From Lineus longissimus (taxonomy: Eukaryota > Nemertea > Pilidiophora > Heteronemertea > Lineidae): DNA of 64,000 bases. A program made the position numbers and the translations under genes. The stretch spans positions 18,414,349 to 18,478,348 of the forward strand of contig NC_088318.1 of the NCBI RefSeq assembly GCF_910592395.1, written 5' to 3'. The notes under the pieces were generated by a model. That model worked only from the letters and a program-made list of their open reading frames with translations, was not told where the DNA came from and did not search any database. Shown piece by piece: positions 1-12,420 of the stretch (its first letter is position 1; every line of letters begins with the position of its first letter).

Positions 1-250
1 CTGAGGTATATGGAAACGATATGTTGAATAAGTTCGGTTCAACTATCGAAATATACGATTACTTGGATCTATTTCGGACAATTACTCTGCCACCTGCGCG
101 ACCTTGTCACAATTGCGGCGCGCTCTTTTGCATATCGCACATAAGAGGCGAATAAAATCTCCATTACAGCATGAAAGCCTTCACGGTTCAGCGCTGAGAG
201 CGTTTGATTGTGGATCGGCTGGTCACGGGTTCGAATCCCGGTGAATCTGC
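1..250. repeat. Terminal part of an inverted arm (partial unit at window edge)
   Basis: This is the end of an outward arm: an A/T-rich segment, then a GC-rich segment, then a plus-strand tRNA-like head at about 180-244. Bases 1-180 match the complement of the left arm (about 690-865) rather than the usual right-arm version. With the left arm at 617-865 they form a near-perfect palindrome about the spacer. Confidence 0.85.
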
Positions 251-273
251 TACAGACTTCTTCTCTTTTTTTT
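180..273 (+). ncRNA. tRNA-like Pol III head with T8 terminator
   Basis: The head contains a box A-like stretch (GGTTCAGCGCTGAGAGC) at about 183-199 and a perfect box B core (GGTTCGAATCC) about 45 nt later. A run of eight T follows at 266-273, a standard Pol III stop. The acceptor stem does not pair well and the anticodon arm is degenerate, so this is tRNA-derived rather than a working tRNA. Equivalent plus-strand heads begin at about 2878, 3707, 6399, 9160, 11921 and 14720. Whether they are transcribed is inference. Confidence 0.7.
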
Positions 274-601
274 CTTCCTTATCTTGATATCTAATCATCC
301 ATGTACATATGTCAATTTTTCGTATTTTGGAAGCTACATTCGGGCAAAAATGTATTAGGGTCGGACCATGACTTTTCCAATCAGAATTAGTCAAAGGGTA
401 TCCTGAGCTTCAGGCTTTTTATACTCCTTCGCGTCATATCGAGAGGCGGGGGATACTGAAAACAACTGGTGCCTGGATGGTTAAAGAGGTACATCTAGTT
501 CCTACTTCTAACTCCAATCGACAAAAATAGTCGAGTCACAACGCTCGAGTGCTATCTGTATACAATTAATGGGTGTGCAAGTTTTACAAGTGTACAAGAA
601 G

Positions 602-693
602 AAAAAAAAGATTTACGGCAGATTCACCGGGAGTCGAACCCGTGACCAGCCGATTGACAGTCAAGCACTCTCAGCGCTGAACCGTTAAGGCTT
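602..693 (-). ncRNA. tRNA-like Pol III head, minus strand, with T8 terminator
   Basis: Read on the minus strand, the same head appears in a less degenerate form, with box A, then box B (GGTTCGACTCC), then GGTGAATCTGC. A run of eight T (A8 at 602-609 on the plus strand) lies 8 nt past the head. It faces the plus-strand head at 180-244 across the spacer, so transcripts would converge. Copies occur at about 4138-4214, 6899-6976, 9660-9737, 12421-12498 and 15220-15297. Confidence 0.7.
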
Positions 694-1284
694 TCATGCT
701 GTAATGGAGATTTTATTCGCCTCTACATGCGATATGCAAAAGAGCGCGCCGCAATTGTGACAAGGTCGCGCAGGTGGCAGAGTGCTTATCCGAAATAGAT
801 CCAAGTAATCGTATATTTCGATAGTTGAACCGAACTTATTCAACATATCGTTTCCATATACCTCAGTGATATAAAAGATTATGTCTGCAGTTGATTTAAC
901 GTTTAAATGGCCGTTTTTTTAAAGTTTTTAAAAATCGAGGTCAGCAGGGTCAGAGTCAATCAATAAATGGTTTTGAAAGACACTGGCAGGGTCAAAAGAA
1001 ATAGTTGTTGGCGCCGATGATGTCAGCAATATAGCGGAGTTCCGCCCAACCCGTGAGATTAGCTCTCGTCACGTCATGAGCATATAGAACTGCAAGTGAA
1101 CCGAGCTGAGTATGTTGCGGCTACCGCTCTCTCCATCATCACCGACGTTATGTACCGGTGCCGGTCGTGCGAGGTCATTTCAATGAAAAAGACGCACGCC
1201 ACTGCCGTACCGGTACCTGAGAAAACTTGCCGTCGCCGGCTGGACCAATAGGGAATATAAGAGGGTCTTCGACAATAGACGAAG

Positions 1285-1660
1285 GTCACAACCGGGTCAG
1301 AGACACTGGGGGAATGTCACAGCCAGGACTGAGACGATAGGGGAAAGTCACAACCAGGTCGGAGACTACCAGGGGAATGTCACAGACAGCATAAGACAAC
1401 AGGAAAGTCACAACCAAGGGAATGCCACAGCCAGGACTGAGACAAAAGGGGGAAGTCACAACCAGGACAGAGACTGGGGAATGTCACAGCCAGCCTGGGC
1501 AGAGACATCAGGAGACGTTACAACAAGGTCTGGGACACGAAGGGAATGTCTTAGCCAGGACTGAGACAAGAGTGGGAAGTCACCACCATGTCGGAGACAC
1601 CAGGGGATGTCACAGTCAGAACTGAGATGGGGAATGTCACAACCAGAACCCATAAAACTT
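1285..1660. repeat. Minisatellite A inside unit 1 (gtcacaaccagg motif)
   Basis: Degenerate repeats of roughly 30-40 bp are built on gtcacaaccagg / gtcacagccaggactgagac, separated by short A/G-rich links. The same block recurs in every unit (from about 4806, 7567, 10328, 13089 and 15888). Its complement (ggttgtgac) is the core of the repeat at 46.4-48.4 kb. Confidence 0.85.
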
Positions 1661-1789
1661 TAGAGCAAGCCTTTTAACGAGAGTATAAAGTTATCGATAT
1701 ATTTATTTTGTATGTTGTCACATCAGACATTGTAAAAGTCAGGCGGGACATTATTGTGACGTGTTTGAACAAACATGTCAAAGGCAATG

Positions 1790-2120
1790 TTATTTACCAT
1801 AACATGGATAGACATGACACATCCAGTAGAGACATATCACGCCCAGCAGAGATGGCACATCGAACAGAGACATAGTACACTCTGTAGCTACATATCACAC
1901 TGCATTGACAAGGCACATCGAGTAGAAACATGGCACACCCTGCAGCATATGGCACATCCAGCAATAGTATATTATTAGAAACACGGCACACCCTGTAGAG
2001 AAATGATACATTCAGTAGAGACATGGTCCACCCTGTAGAAACATGGTCACTTTGTTGGGAGAGCGACATCCAAATCAGACAGAGTACGCCTAGTAAAGGG
2101 GCATGGACTTGGTACACTAT
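1790..2120. repeat. Minisatellite B inside unit 1 (agacatggcacatcc motif)
   Basis: Repeats of roughly 20-24 bp are built on variants of agacatggcacatccagtag / gtagaaacatggcacaccct. They recur in every unit except the truncated last one. The frame of 107 codons on the minus strand here is a by-product of the repeat. Confidence 0.83.
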
Positions 2121-3237
2121 GTAGCAACACTGCTATGGTGCGCTATGAAGGGGAGGGCACATCTAGAGGAGACATAGGGCACAATGTAGAACCTAAAACA
2201 CACTACGGATCAGAGCACGACCGGTGTAATGTTTTTGAGTGTTTCTATTTTTGAGTGTTTCCCCTCATTGTTTGGGAACGCCAAAAGATAGATTGACAAG
2301 TTTTTCTGTGTTTCCCCCTATTGAAAAGTCATGGTCTCTCTAGCTGCCTATTGTTTGGAAACACTGACACATGGGAAACAACCACAGATGTTACACCGGC
2401 ACCGGCACATATCGTCGGTGATGATGGAGAGAGCGGTAGCCGCAACATATTCAGCTCGGTTCACCAGCAGTTCAATATGCTCATGACGTGCCGAGAGCTA
2501 ATCTCACGGGTGGGGCGGAACTCCGCCATATTGCTGACATCATCGGCGCCAACAACTATTTCTTTTGACCCTGCCAGTGTCTTTCAAAACCATTGATAGA
2601 TTGACTCTGACCCTGCTGACCTCGATTTTTAAAAACTTTAAAAAACGGCCATTAAAACGTTAAATCAACTGAAGACATAATATTTTATATCACTGAGGTA
2701 AATGGATACGATATGTTGAGAAAAATCTGTGCAACTATCGAAATATACGATTACTTGGATCTATTTCGGACAATTACTCTGCCACCTGCGCGACCTTGTC
2801 ACAATTGCGGCGCGCTCTTTTGCATATCGCATATAAGTGGCGAATAAAATCTCCATTACAGCATGAAAGCCTTGACGGTTCAGCGCTGAGAGCGTTTGAT
2901 TGTGGATCGGCTGGTCACGGGTTCGAATCCCGGTGAATCTGCTACAGACTTCTTCTCTTTTTTTTCTTCCTTATCTTGATATCTAATCATCCATGTACAT
3001 ATGTCAATTTTTCGTATTTTGGAAGCTACATTCGGGCAAAAATGTATTAGGGTCGGACCATGACTTTTCCAATCAGAATTAGTCAAAGGGTATCCTGAGC
3101 TTCAGGCTTTTTATACTCCTTCGCGTCATATCGAGAGGCGGGGGATACTGAAAACAACTAGTGCCTGGATGGTTAAAGAGGTACGCCGGTCCGTCATATC
3201 GAGAGGCGGGGGACACTGAAAACAACTGGTACCTGGA

Positions 3238-3771
3238 TAACGTCGGTGATGATGGAGAGAGCGGTAGCCGCAACATACTCAGCTCGGTTCACTTGCAGTT
3301 CTATATGCTCATGACGTGACGAGAGCTAATCTCACGGGTTGGGCGGAACTCCGCTATATTGCTGACATCATCGGCGCCAACAACTATTTCTTTTGACCCT
3401 GCCAGTGTCTTTCAAAACCATTTATTGATTGACTCTGACCCTGCTGACCTCGATTTTTTAAAACTTTAAAAAAACGGCCATTTAAACGTTAAATCAACTG
3501 CAGACATAATCTTTTCTATCACTGAGGTATATGGAAACGATATGTTGAATAAGTTCGGTTCAACTATCGAAATATACGATTACTTGGATCTATTTCGGAC
3601 AATTACTCTGCCACCTGCGCGACCTTGTCACAATTGCGGCGCGCTCTTTTGCATATCGCACATAAGAGGCGAATAAAATCTCCATTACAGCATGAAAGCC
3701 TTGACGGTTCAGCGCTGAGAGCGTTTGATTGTGGATCGGCTGGTCACGGGTTCGAATCCCGGTGAATCTGC
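3238..3771. repeat. Extra inverted left-type arm, fused to a truncated spacer
   Basis: The spacer after unit 1 breaks at about 3238 and continues directly into an arm. This arm carries left-arm diagnostic bases (cttgcagttctatatg, gttgggcggaac, tatatggaaacg) in inverted orientation, and it ends in a right-type tRNA-like head. Minisatellites and the opposite arm are absent. The segment from 3522 repeats the window start at a 3521 bp offset, so it is the same mosaic palindrome seen at 1-865. Confidence 0.82.
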
Positions 3772-4137
3772 TACAGACTTCTTCTCTTTTTTTTCTTCCT
3801 TATCTTGATATCTAATCATCCATGTACATATGTCAATTTTTCGTATTTTGGAAGCTACATTCGGGCAAAAATGTATTAGGGTCGGACCATGACTTTTCCA
3901 ATCAGAATTAGTCAAAGGGTATCCTGAGCTTCAGGCTTTTTATACTCCTTCGCGTCATATCGAGAGGCGGGGGATACTGAAAACAACTGGTGCCTGGATG
4001 GTTAAAGAGGTACATCTAGTTCCTACTTCTAACTCCAATCGACAAAAATAGTCGAGTCACAACGCTCGAGTGCTATCTGTATACAATTAATGGGTGTGCA
4101 AGTTTTACAAGTGTACAAGAAGAAAAAAAAGATTTAC

Positions 4138-6463
4138 GGCAGATTCACCGGGAGTCGAACCCGTGACCAGCCGATTGACAGTCAAGCACTCTCAGCGCTG
4201 AACCGTTAAGGCTTTCATGCTGTAATGGAGATTTTATTCGCCTCTACATGCGATATGCAAAAGAGCGCGCCGCAATTGTGACAAGGTCGCGCAGGTGGCA
4301 GAGTGCTTATCCGAAATAGATCCAAGTAATCGTATATTTCGATAGTTGAACCGAACTTATTCAACATATCGTTTCCATATACCTCAGTGATATAAAAGAT
4401 TATGTCTGCAGTTGATTTAACGTTTAAATGGCCGTTTTTTTAAAGTTTTTAAAAATCGAGGTCAGCAGGGTCAGAGTCAATCAATAAATGGTTTTGAAAG
4501 ACACTGGCAGGGTCAAAAGAAATAGTTGTTGGCGCCGATGATGTCAGCAATATAGCGGAGTTCCGCCCAACCCGTGAGATTAGCTCTCGTCACGTCATGA
4601 GCATATAGAACTGCAAGTGAACCGAGCTGAGTATGTTGCGGCTACCGCTCTCTCCATCATCACCGACGTTATGTACCGGTGCCGGTCGTGCGAGGTCATT
4701 TCAATGAAAAAGACGCACGCCACTGCCGTACCGGTACCTGAGAAAACTTGCCGTCGCCGGCTGGACCAATAGGGAATATAAGAGGGTCTTCGACAATAGA
4801 CGAAGGTCACAACCGGGTCAGAGACACTGGGGGAATGTCACAGCCAGGACTGAGACGATAGGGGAAAGTCACAACCAGGTCGGAGACTACCAGGGGAATG
4901 TCACAGACAGCATAAGACAACAGGAAAGTCACAACCAAGGGAATGCCACAGCCAGGACTGAGACAAAAGGGGGAAGTCACAACCAGGACAGAGACTGGGG
5001 AATGTCACAGCCAGCCTGGGCAGAGACATCAGGAGACGTTACAACAAGGTCTGGGACACGAAGGGAATGTCTTAGCCAGGACTGAGACAAGAGTGGGAAG
5101 TCACCACCATGTCGGAGACACCAGGGGATGTCACAGTCAGAACTGAGATGGGGAATGTCACAACCAGAACCCATAAAACTTTAGAGCAAGCCTTTTAACG
5201 AGAGTATAAAGTTATCGATATATTTATTTTGTATGTTGTCACATCAGACATTGTAAAAGTCAGGCGGGACATTATTGTGACGTGTTTGAACAAACATGTC
5301 AAAGGCAATGTTATTTACCATAACATGGATAGACATGACACATCCAGTAGAGACATATCACGCCCAGCAGAGATGGCACATCGAACAGAGACATAGTACA
5401 CTCTGTAGCTACATATCACACTGCATTGACAAGGCACATCGAGTAGAAACATGGCACACCCTGCAGCATATGGCACATCCAGCAATAGTATATTATTAGA
5501 AACACGGCACACCCTGTAGAGAAATGATACATTCAGTAGAGACATGGTCCACCCTGTAGAAACATGGTCACTTTGTTGGGAGAGCGACATCCAAATCAGA
5601 CAGAGTACGCCTAGTAAAGGGGCATGGACTTGGTACACTATGTAGCAACACTGCTATGGTGCACTATGAAGGGGAGGGCACATCTAGAGGAGACATGGGG
5701 CACAATGTAGAACCTAAAACACACTACGGATCAGAGCACGACCGGTGTAATGTTTTTGAGTGTTTCTATTTTTGAGTGTTTCCCCTCATTGTTTGGGAAC
5801 GCCAAAAGATAGATTGACAAGTTTTTCTGTGTTTCCCCCTATTGAAAAGTCATGGTCTCTCTAGCTGCCTATTGTTTGGAAACACTGACACATGGGAAAC
5901 AACCACAGATGTTACACCGGCACCGGCACATATCGTCGGTGATGATGGAGAGAGCGGTAGCCGCAACATATTCAGCTCGGTTCACCAGCAGTTCAATATG
6001 CTCATGACGTGACGAGAGCTAATCTCACGGGTGGGGCGGAACTCCGCCATATTGATGACATCATCGGCGCCAACAACTATTTCTTTTGACCCTGCCAGTG
6101 TCTTTCAAAACCATTGATAGATTGACTCTGACCCTGCTGACCTCGATTTTTAAAAACTTTAAAAAACGGCCATTAAAACGTTAAATCAACTGAAGACATA
6201 ATATTTTATATCACTGAGGTAAATGGATACGATAGGTTGAGAAAAATCTGTGCAACTATCGAAATATACGATTACTTGGATCTATTTCGGACAATTACTC
6301 TGCCACCTGCGCGACCTTGTCACAATTGCGGCGCGCTCTTTTGCATATCGCATATAAGTGGCGAATAAAATCTCCATTACAGCATGAAAGCCTTGACGGT
6401 TCAGCACTGAGAGCGTTTGATTGTGGATCGGCTGGTCACGGGTTCGAATCCCGTTGAATCTGC
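4138..6463. repeat. Foldback unit 2
   Basis: A full unit with the same layout as unit 1. The tRNA-like head at its right end has private changes (a T in the stem after box B at about 6454, and cagcactga in place of cagcgctga in box A). The spacer after it gains a 68 bp tandem duplication (catatcgagaggcggggg at 6648 and again at 6716) that is also present in later spacers but absent after the first palindrome. Confidence 0.88.
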
Positions 6464-6898
6464 TACAGACTTCTTCTCTTTTTTTTCTTCCTTATCTTGA
6501 TATCTAATCATCCATGTGCATATGTCAATTTTTCGTATTTTGGAAGCTACATTCGGGCAAAAATGTATTGGGGTCGGACCATGACTTTTCCAATCAGAAT
6601 TAGTCAAAGGGTATCCTGAGCTTCAGGCTTTTTACACTCCTTCGCGTCATATCGAGAGGCGGGGGATACTGAAAACAACTGGTGCCTGGATGGTTAAAGA
6701 GGTACGCCGGTCCGTCATATCGAGAGGCGGGGGACACTGAAAACAACTGGTGCCTGGATGGTTAAAGAGGTACATCTAGTTCCTACTTCTAACTCCAATC
6801 GACAAAAATAGTCGAGTCACAACGCTCGAGCGCTATCTGTATACAATTAATGGGTGTGCAAGTTTTACAAGTGTACAAGAAGAAAAAAAAAGATTTAC

Positions 6899-9224
6899 GG
6901 CAGATTCACCGGGAGTCGAACCCGTGACCAGCCGATCGACAGTCAAGCACTCTCACCGCTGAACCGTTAAGGCTTTCATGCTGTAATGGAGATTTTATTC
7001 GCCTCTACATGCGATATGCAAAAGAGCGCGCCGCAATTGTGACAAGGTCGCGCAGGTGGCAGAGTGCTTATCCGAAATAGATCCAAGTAATCGTATATTT
7101 CGATAGTTGAACCGAACTTATTCAACATATCGTTTCCATATACCTCAGTGATATAAAAGATTATGTCTGCAGTTGATTTAACGTTTAAATGGCCGTTTTT
7201 TTAAAGTTTTTAAAAATCGAGGTCAGCAGGGTCAGAGTCAATCAATAAATGGTTTTGAAAGACACTGGCAGGGTCAAAAGAAATAGTTGTTGGCGCCGAT
7301 GATGTCAGCAATATAGCGGAGTTCCGCCCAACCCGTGAGATTAGCTCTCGTCACGTCATGAGCATATAGAACTGCAAGTGAACCGAGCTGAGTATGTTGC
7401 GGCTACCGCTCTCTCCATCATCACCGACGTTATGTACCGGTGCCGGTCGTGCGAGGTCATTTCAATGAAAAAGACGCACGCCACTGCCGTACCGGTACCT
7501 GAGAAAACTTGCCGTCGCCGGCTGGACCAATAGGGAATATAAGAGGGTCTTCGACAATAGACGAAGGTCACAACCGGGTCAGAGACACTGGGGGAATGTC
7601 ACAGCCAGGACTGAGACGATAGGGGAAAGTCACAACCAGGTCGGAGACTACCAGGGGAATGTCACAGACAGCATAAGACAACAGGAAAGTCACAACCAAG
7701 GGAATGCCACAGCCAGGACTGAGACAAAAGGGGGAAGTCACAACCAGGACAGAGACTGGGGAATGTCACAGCCAGCCTGGGCAGAGACATCAGGAGACGT
7801 TACAACAAGGTCTGGGACACGAAGGGAATGTCCTAGCCAGGACTGAGACAAGAGTGGGAAGTCACCACCATGTCGGAGACACCAGGGGATGTCACAGTCA
7901 GAACTGAGATGGGGAATTTCACAACCAGAACCCATAAAACTTTAGAGCAAGCCTTTTAACGAGAGTATAAAGTTATCGATATATTTATTTTGTATGTTGT
8001 CACATCAGACATTGTAAAAGTCAGGCGGGACATTATTGTGACGTGTTTGAACAAACATGTCAAAGGCAATGTTATTTACCATAACATGGATAGACATGAC
8101 ACATCCAGTAGAGACATATCACGCCCAGCAGAGATGGCACATCGAACAGAGACATAGTACACTCTGTAGCTACATATCACACTGCATTGACAAGGCACAT
8201 CGAATAGAAACATGGCACACCCTGCAGCATATGGCACATCCAGCAATAGTATATTATTAGAAACACGGCACACCCTGTAGAGAAATGATACATTCAGTAG
8301 AGACATGGTCCACCCTGTAGAAACATGGTCACTTTGTTGGGAGAGCGACATCCAAATCAGACAGAGTACGCCTAGTAAAGGGGCATGGACTTGGTACACT
8401 ATGTAGCAACACTGCTATGGTGCGCTATGAAGGGGAGGGCACATCTAGAGGAGACATGCGGCACAATGTAGAACCTAAAACACACTACGGATCAGAGCAC
8501 GACCGGTGTAATGTTTTTGAGTGTTTCTATTTTTGAGTGTTTCCCCTCATTGTTTGGGAACGCCAAAAGATAGATTGACAAGTTTTTCTGTGTTTCCCCC
8601 TATTGAAAAGTCATGGTCTCTCTAGCTGCCTATTGTTTGGAAACACTGACACATGGGAAACAACCACAGATGTTACACCGGCACCGGCACATATCGTCGG
8701 TGATGATGGAGAGAGCGGTAGCCGCAACATATTCAGCTCGGTTCACCAGCAGTTCAATATGCTCATGACGTGACGAGAGCTAATCTCACGGGTGGGGCGG
8801 AACTCCGCCATATTGCTGACATCATCGGCGCCAACAACTATTTCTTTTGACCCTGCCAGTGTCTTTCAAAACCATTGATAGATTGACTCTGACCCTGCTG
8901 ACCTCGATTTTTAAAAACTTTAAAAAACGGCCATTAAAACGTTAAATCAACTGAAGACATAATATTTTATATCACTGAGGTAAATGGATACGATATGTTG
9001 AGAAAAATCTGTGCAACTATCGAAATATACGATTACTTGGATCTATTTCGGACAATTACTCTGCCACCTGCGCGACCTTGTCACAATTGCGGCGCGCTCT
9101 TTTGCATATCGCATATAAGTGGCGAATAAAATCTCCATTACAGCATGAAAGCCTTGACGGTTCAGCGCTGAGAGCGTTTGATTGTGGATCGGCTGGTCAC
9201 GGGTTCGAATCCCGGTGAATATGC
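6899..9224. repeat. Foldback unit 3
   Basis: A full unit, almost base-identical to unit 4. The two share variants not seen in units 1-2, for example tcacaaccagg changed to ttcacaacc at about 7918 and gaatatgct in place of gaatctgct at the right head. This shows the two derive from one recent duplication. Confidence 0.88.
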
Positions 9225-9659
9225 TACAGACTTCTTCTCTTTTTTTTCTTCCTTATCTTGATATCTAATCATCCATGTACATATGTCAATTTTTCGTATT
9301 TTGGAAGCTACATTCGGGCAAAAATGTATTAGGGTCGGACCATGACTTTTCCAATCAGAATTAGTCAAAGGGTATCCTGAGCTTCAGGCTTTTTATACTC
9401 CTTCGCGTCATATCGAGAGGCGGGGGATACTGAAAACAACTGGTGCCTGGATGGTTAAAGAGGTACGCCGGTCCGTCATATCGAGAGGCGGGGGACACTG
9501 AAAACAACTGGTGCCTGGATGGTTAAAGAGGTACATCTAGTTCCTACTTCTAACTCCAATCGACAAAAATAGTCGAGTCACAACGCTCGAGCGCTATCTG
9601 TATACAATTAATGGGTGTGCAAGTTTTACAAGTGTACAAGAAGAAAAAAAAAGATTTAC

Positions 9660-11985
9660 GGCAGATTCACCGGGAGTCGAACCCGTGACCAGCCGATCGA
9701 CAGTCAAGCACTCTCAGCGCTGAACCGTTAAGGCTTTCATGCTGTAATGGAGATTTTATTCGCCTCTACATGCGATATGCAAAAGAGCGCGCCGCAATTG
9801 TGACAAGGTCGCGCAGGTGGCAGAGTGCTTATCCGAAATAGATCCAAGTAATCGTATATTTCGATAGTTGAACCGAACTTATTCAACATATCGTTTCCAT
9901 ATACCTCAGTGATATAAAAGATTATGTCTGCAGTTGATTTAACGTTTAAATGGCCGTTTTTTTAAAGTTTTTAAAAATCGAGGTCAGCAGGGTCAGAGTC
10001 AATCAATAAATGGTTTTGAAAGACACTGGCAGGGTCAAAAGAAATAGTTGTTGGCGCCGATGATGTCAGCAATATAGCGGAGTTCCGCCCAACCCGTGAG
10101 ATTAGCTCTCGTCACGTCATGAGCATATAGAACTGCAAGTGAACCGAGCTGAGTATGTTGCGGCTACCGCTCTCTCCATCATCACCGACGTTATGTACCG
10201 GTGCCGGTCGTGCGAGGTCATTTCAATGAAAAAGACGCACGCCACTGCCGTACCGGTACCTGAGAAAACTTGCCGTCGCCGGCTGGACCAATAGGGAATA
10301 TAAGAGGGTCTTCGACAATAGACGAAGGTCACAACCGGGTCAGAGACACTGGGGGAATGTCACAGCCAGGACTGAGACGATAGGGGAAAGTCACAACCAG
10401 GTCGGAGACTACCAGGGGAATGTCACAGACAGCATAAGACAACAGGAAAGTCACAACCAAGGGAATGCCACAGCCAGGACTGAGACAAAAGGGGGAAGTC
10501 ACAACCAGGACAGAGACTGGGGAATGTCACAGCCAGCCTGGGCAGAGACATCAGGAGACGTTACAACAAGGTCTGGGACACGAAGGGAATGTCCTAGCCA
10601 GGACTGAGACAAGAGTGGGAAGTCACCACCATGTCGGAGACACCAGGGGATGTCACAGTCAGAACTGAGATGGGGAATTTCACAACCAGAACCCATAAAA
10701 CTTTAGAGCAAGCCTTTTAACGAGAGTATAAAGTTATCGATATATTTATTTTGTATGTTGTCACATCAGACATTGTAAAAGTCAGGCGGGACATTATTGT
10801 GACGTGTTTGAACAAACATGTCAAAGGCAATGTTATTTACCATAACATGGATAGACATGACACATCCAGTAGAGACATATCACGCCCAGCAGAGATGGCA
10901 CATCGAACAGAGACATAGTACACTCTGTAGCTACATATCACACTGCATTGACAAGGCACATCGAATAGAAACATGGCACACCCTGCAGCATATGGCACAT
11001 CCAGCAATAGTATATTATTAGAAACACGGCACACCCTGTAGAGAAATGATACATTCAGTAGAGACATGGTCCACCCTGTAGAAACATGGTCACTTTGTTG
11101 GGAGAGCGACATCCAAATCAGACAGAGTACGCCTAGTAAAGGGGCATGGACTTGGTACACTATGTAGCAACACTGCTATGGTGCGCTATGAAGGGGAGGG
11201 CACATCTAGACGAGACATGCGGCACAATGTAGAACCTAAAACACACTACGGATCAGAGCACGACCGGTGTAATGTTTTTGAGTGTTTCTATTTTTGAGTG
11301 TTTCCCCTCATTGTTTGGGAACGCCAAAAGATAGATTGACAAGTTTTTCTGTGTTTCCCCCTATTGAAAAGTCATGGTCTCTCTAGCTGCCTATTGTTTG
11401 GAAACACTGACACATGGGAAACAACCACAGATGTTACACCGGCACCGGCACATATCGTCGGTGATGATGGAGAGAGCGGTAGCCGCAACATATTCAGCTC
11501 GGTTCACCAGCAGTTCAATATGCTCATGACGTGACGAGAGCTAATCTCACGGGTGGGGCGGAACTCCGCCATATTGCTGACATCATCGGCGCCAACAACT
11601 ATTTCTTTTGACCCTGCCAGTGTCTTTCAAAACCATTGATAGATTGACTCTGACCCTGCTGACCTCGATTTTTAAAAACTTTAAAAAACGGCCATTAAAA
11701 CGTTAAATCAACTGAAGACATAATATTTTATATCACTGAGGTAAATGGATACGATATGTTGAGAAAAATCTGTGCAACTATCGAAATATACGATTACTTG
11801 GATCTATTTCGGACAATTACTCTGCCACCTGCGCGACCTTGTCACAATTGCGGCGCGCTCTTTTGCATATCGCATATAAGTGGCGAATAAAATCTCCATT
11901 ACAGCATGAAAGCCTTGACGGTTCAGCGCTGAGAGCGTTTGATTGTGGATCGGCTGGTCACGGGTTCGAATCCCGGTGAATATGC
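9660..11985. repeat. Foldback unit 4
   Basis: A full unit with the same private variants as unit 3, exactly 2761 bp downstream of it. Only isolated differences are visible (for example agacgagacatgc at about 11208). Confidence 0.88.
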
Positions 11986-12420
11986 TACAGACTTCTTCTC
12001 TTTTTTTTCTTCCTTATCTTGATATCTAATCATCCATGTACATATGTCAATTTTTCGTATTTTGGAAGCTACATTCGGGCAAAAATGTATTAGGGTCGGA
12101 CCATGACTTTTCCAATCAGAATTAGTCAAAGGGTATCCTGAGCTTCAGGCTTTTTATACTCCTTCGCGTCATATCGAGAGGCGGGGGATACTGAAAACAA
12201 CTGGTGCCTGGATGGTTAAAGAGGTACGCCGGTCCGTCATATCGAGAGGCGGGGGACACTGAAAACAACTGGTGCCTGGATGGTTAAAGAGGTACATCTA
12301 GTTCCTACTTCTAACTCCAATCGACAAAAATAGTCGAGTCACAACGCTCGAGCGCTATCTGTATACAATTAATGGGTGTGCAAGTTTTACAAGTGTACAA
12401 GAAGAAAAAAAAAGATTTAC

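Larger units (their letters stand above)
617..2942. repeat. Foldback unit 1 (complete)
   Basis: The left arm runs from 617 to about 1180. Minisatellite A is at about 1285-1660, a link at 1660-1790, minisatellite B at about 1790-2120, a further link reaches 2390, and the right arm runs from about 2390 to 2942. Beyond the heads, the arms share an inverted GC-rich block (gagagagcggtagccgcaac), the repeated ggtcagcagggtcagag tract and a TTTAAA-rich tract. The arms differ at scattered positions, so each can be typed as left or right version. No transposase or other coding frame is visible. Confidence 0.88.

Noticed and set aside
180-250. Functional tRNA gene
   Set aside because: Boxes A and B are good, but the acceptor stem does not pair and the anticodon arm is inconsistent between copies.
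1285-1660. CRISPR-like regular repeats
   Set aside because: Repeat length and spacing vary, spacers are themselves related, and the locus is eukaryotic. These are minisatellites.
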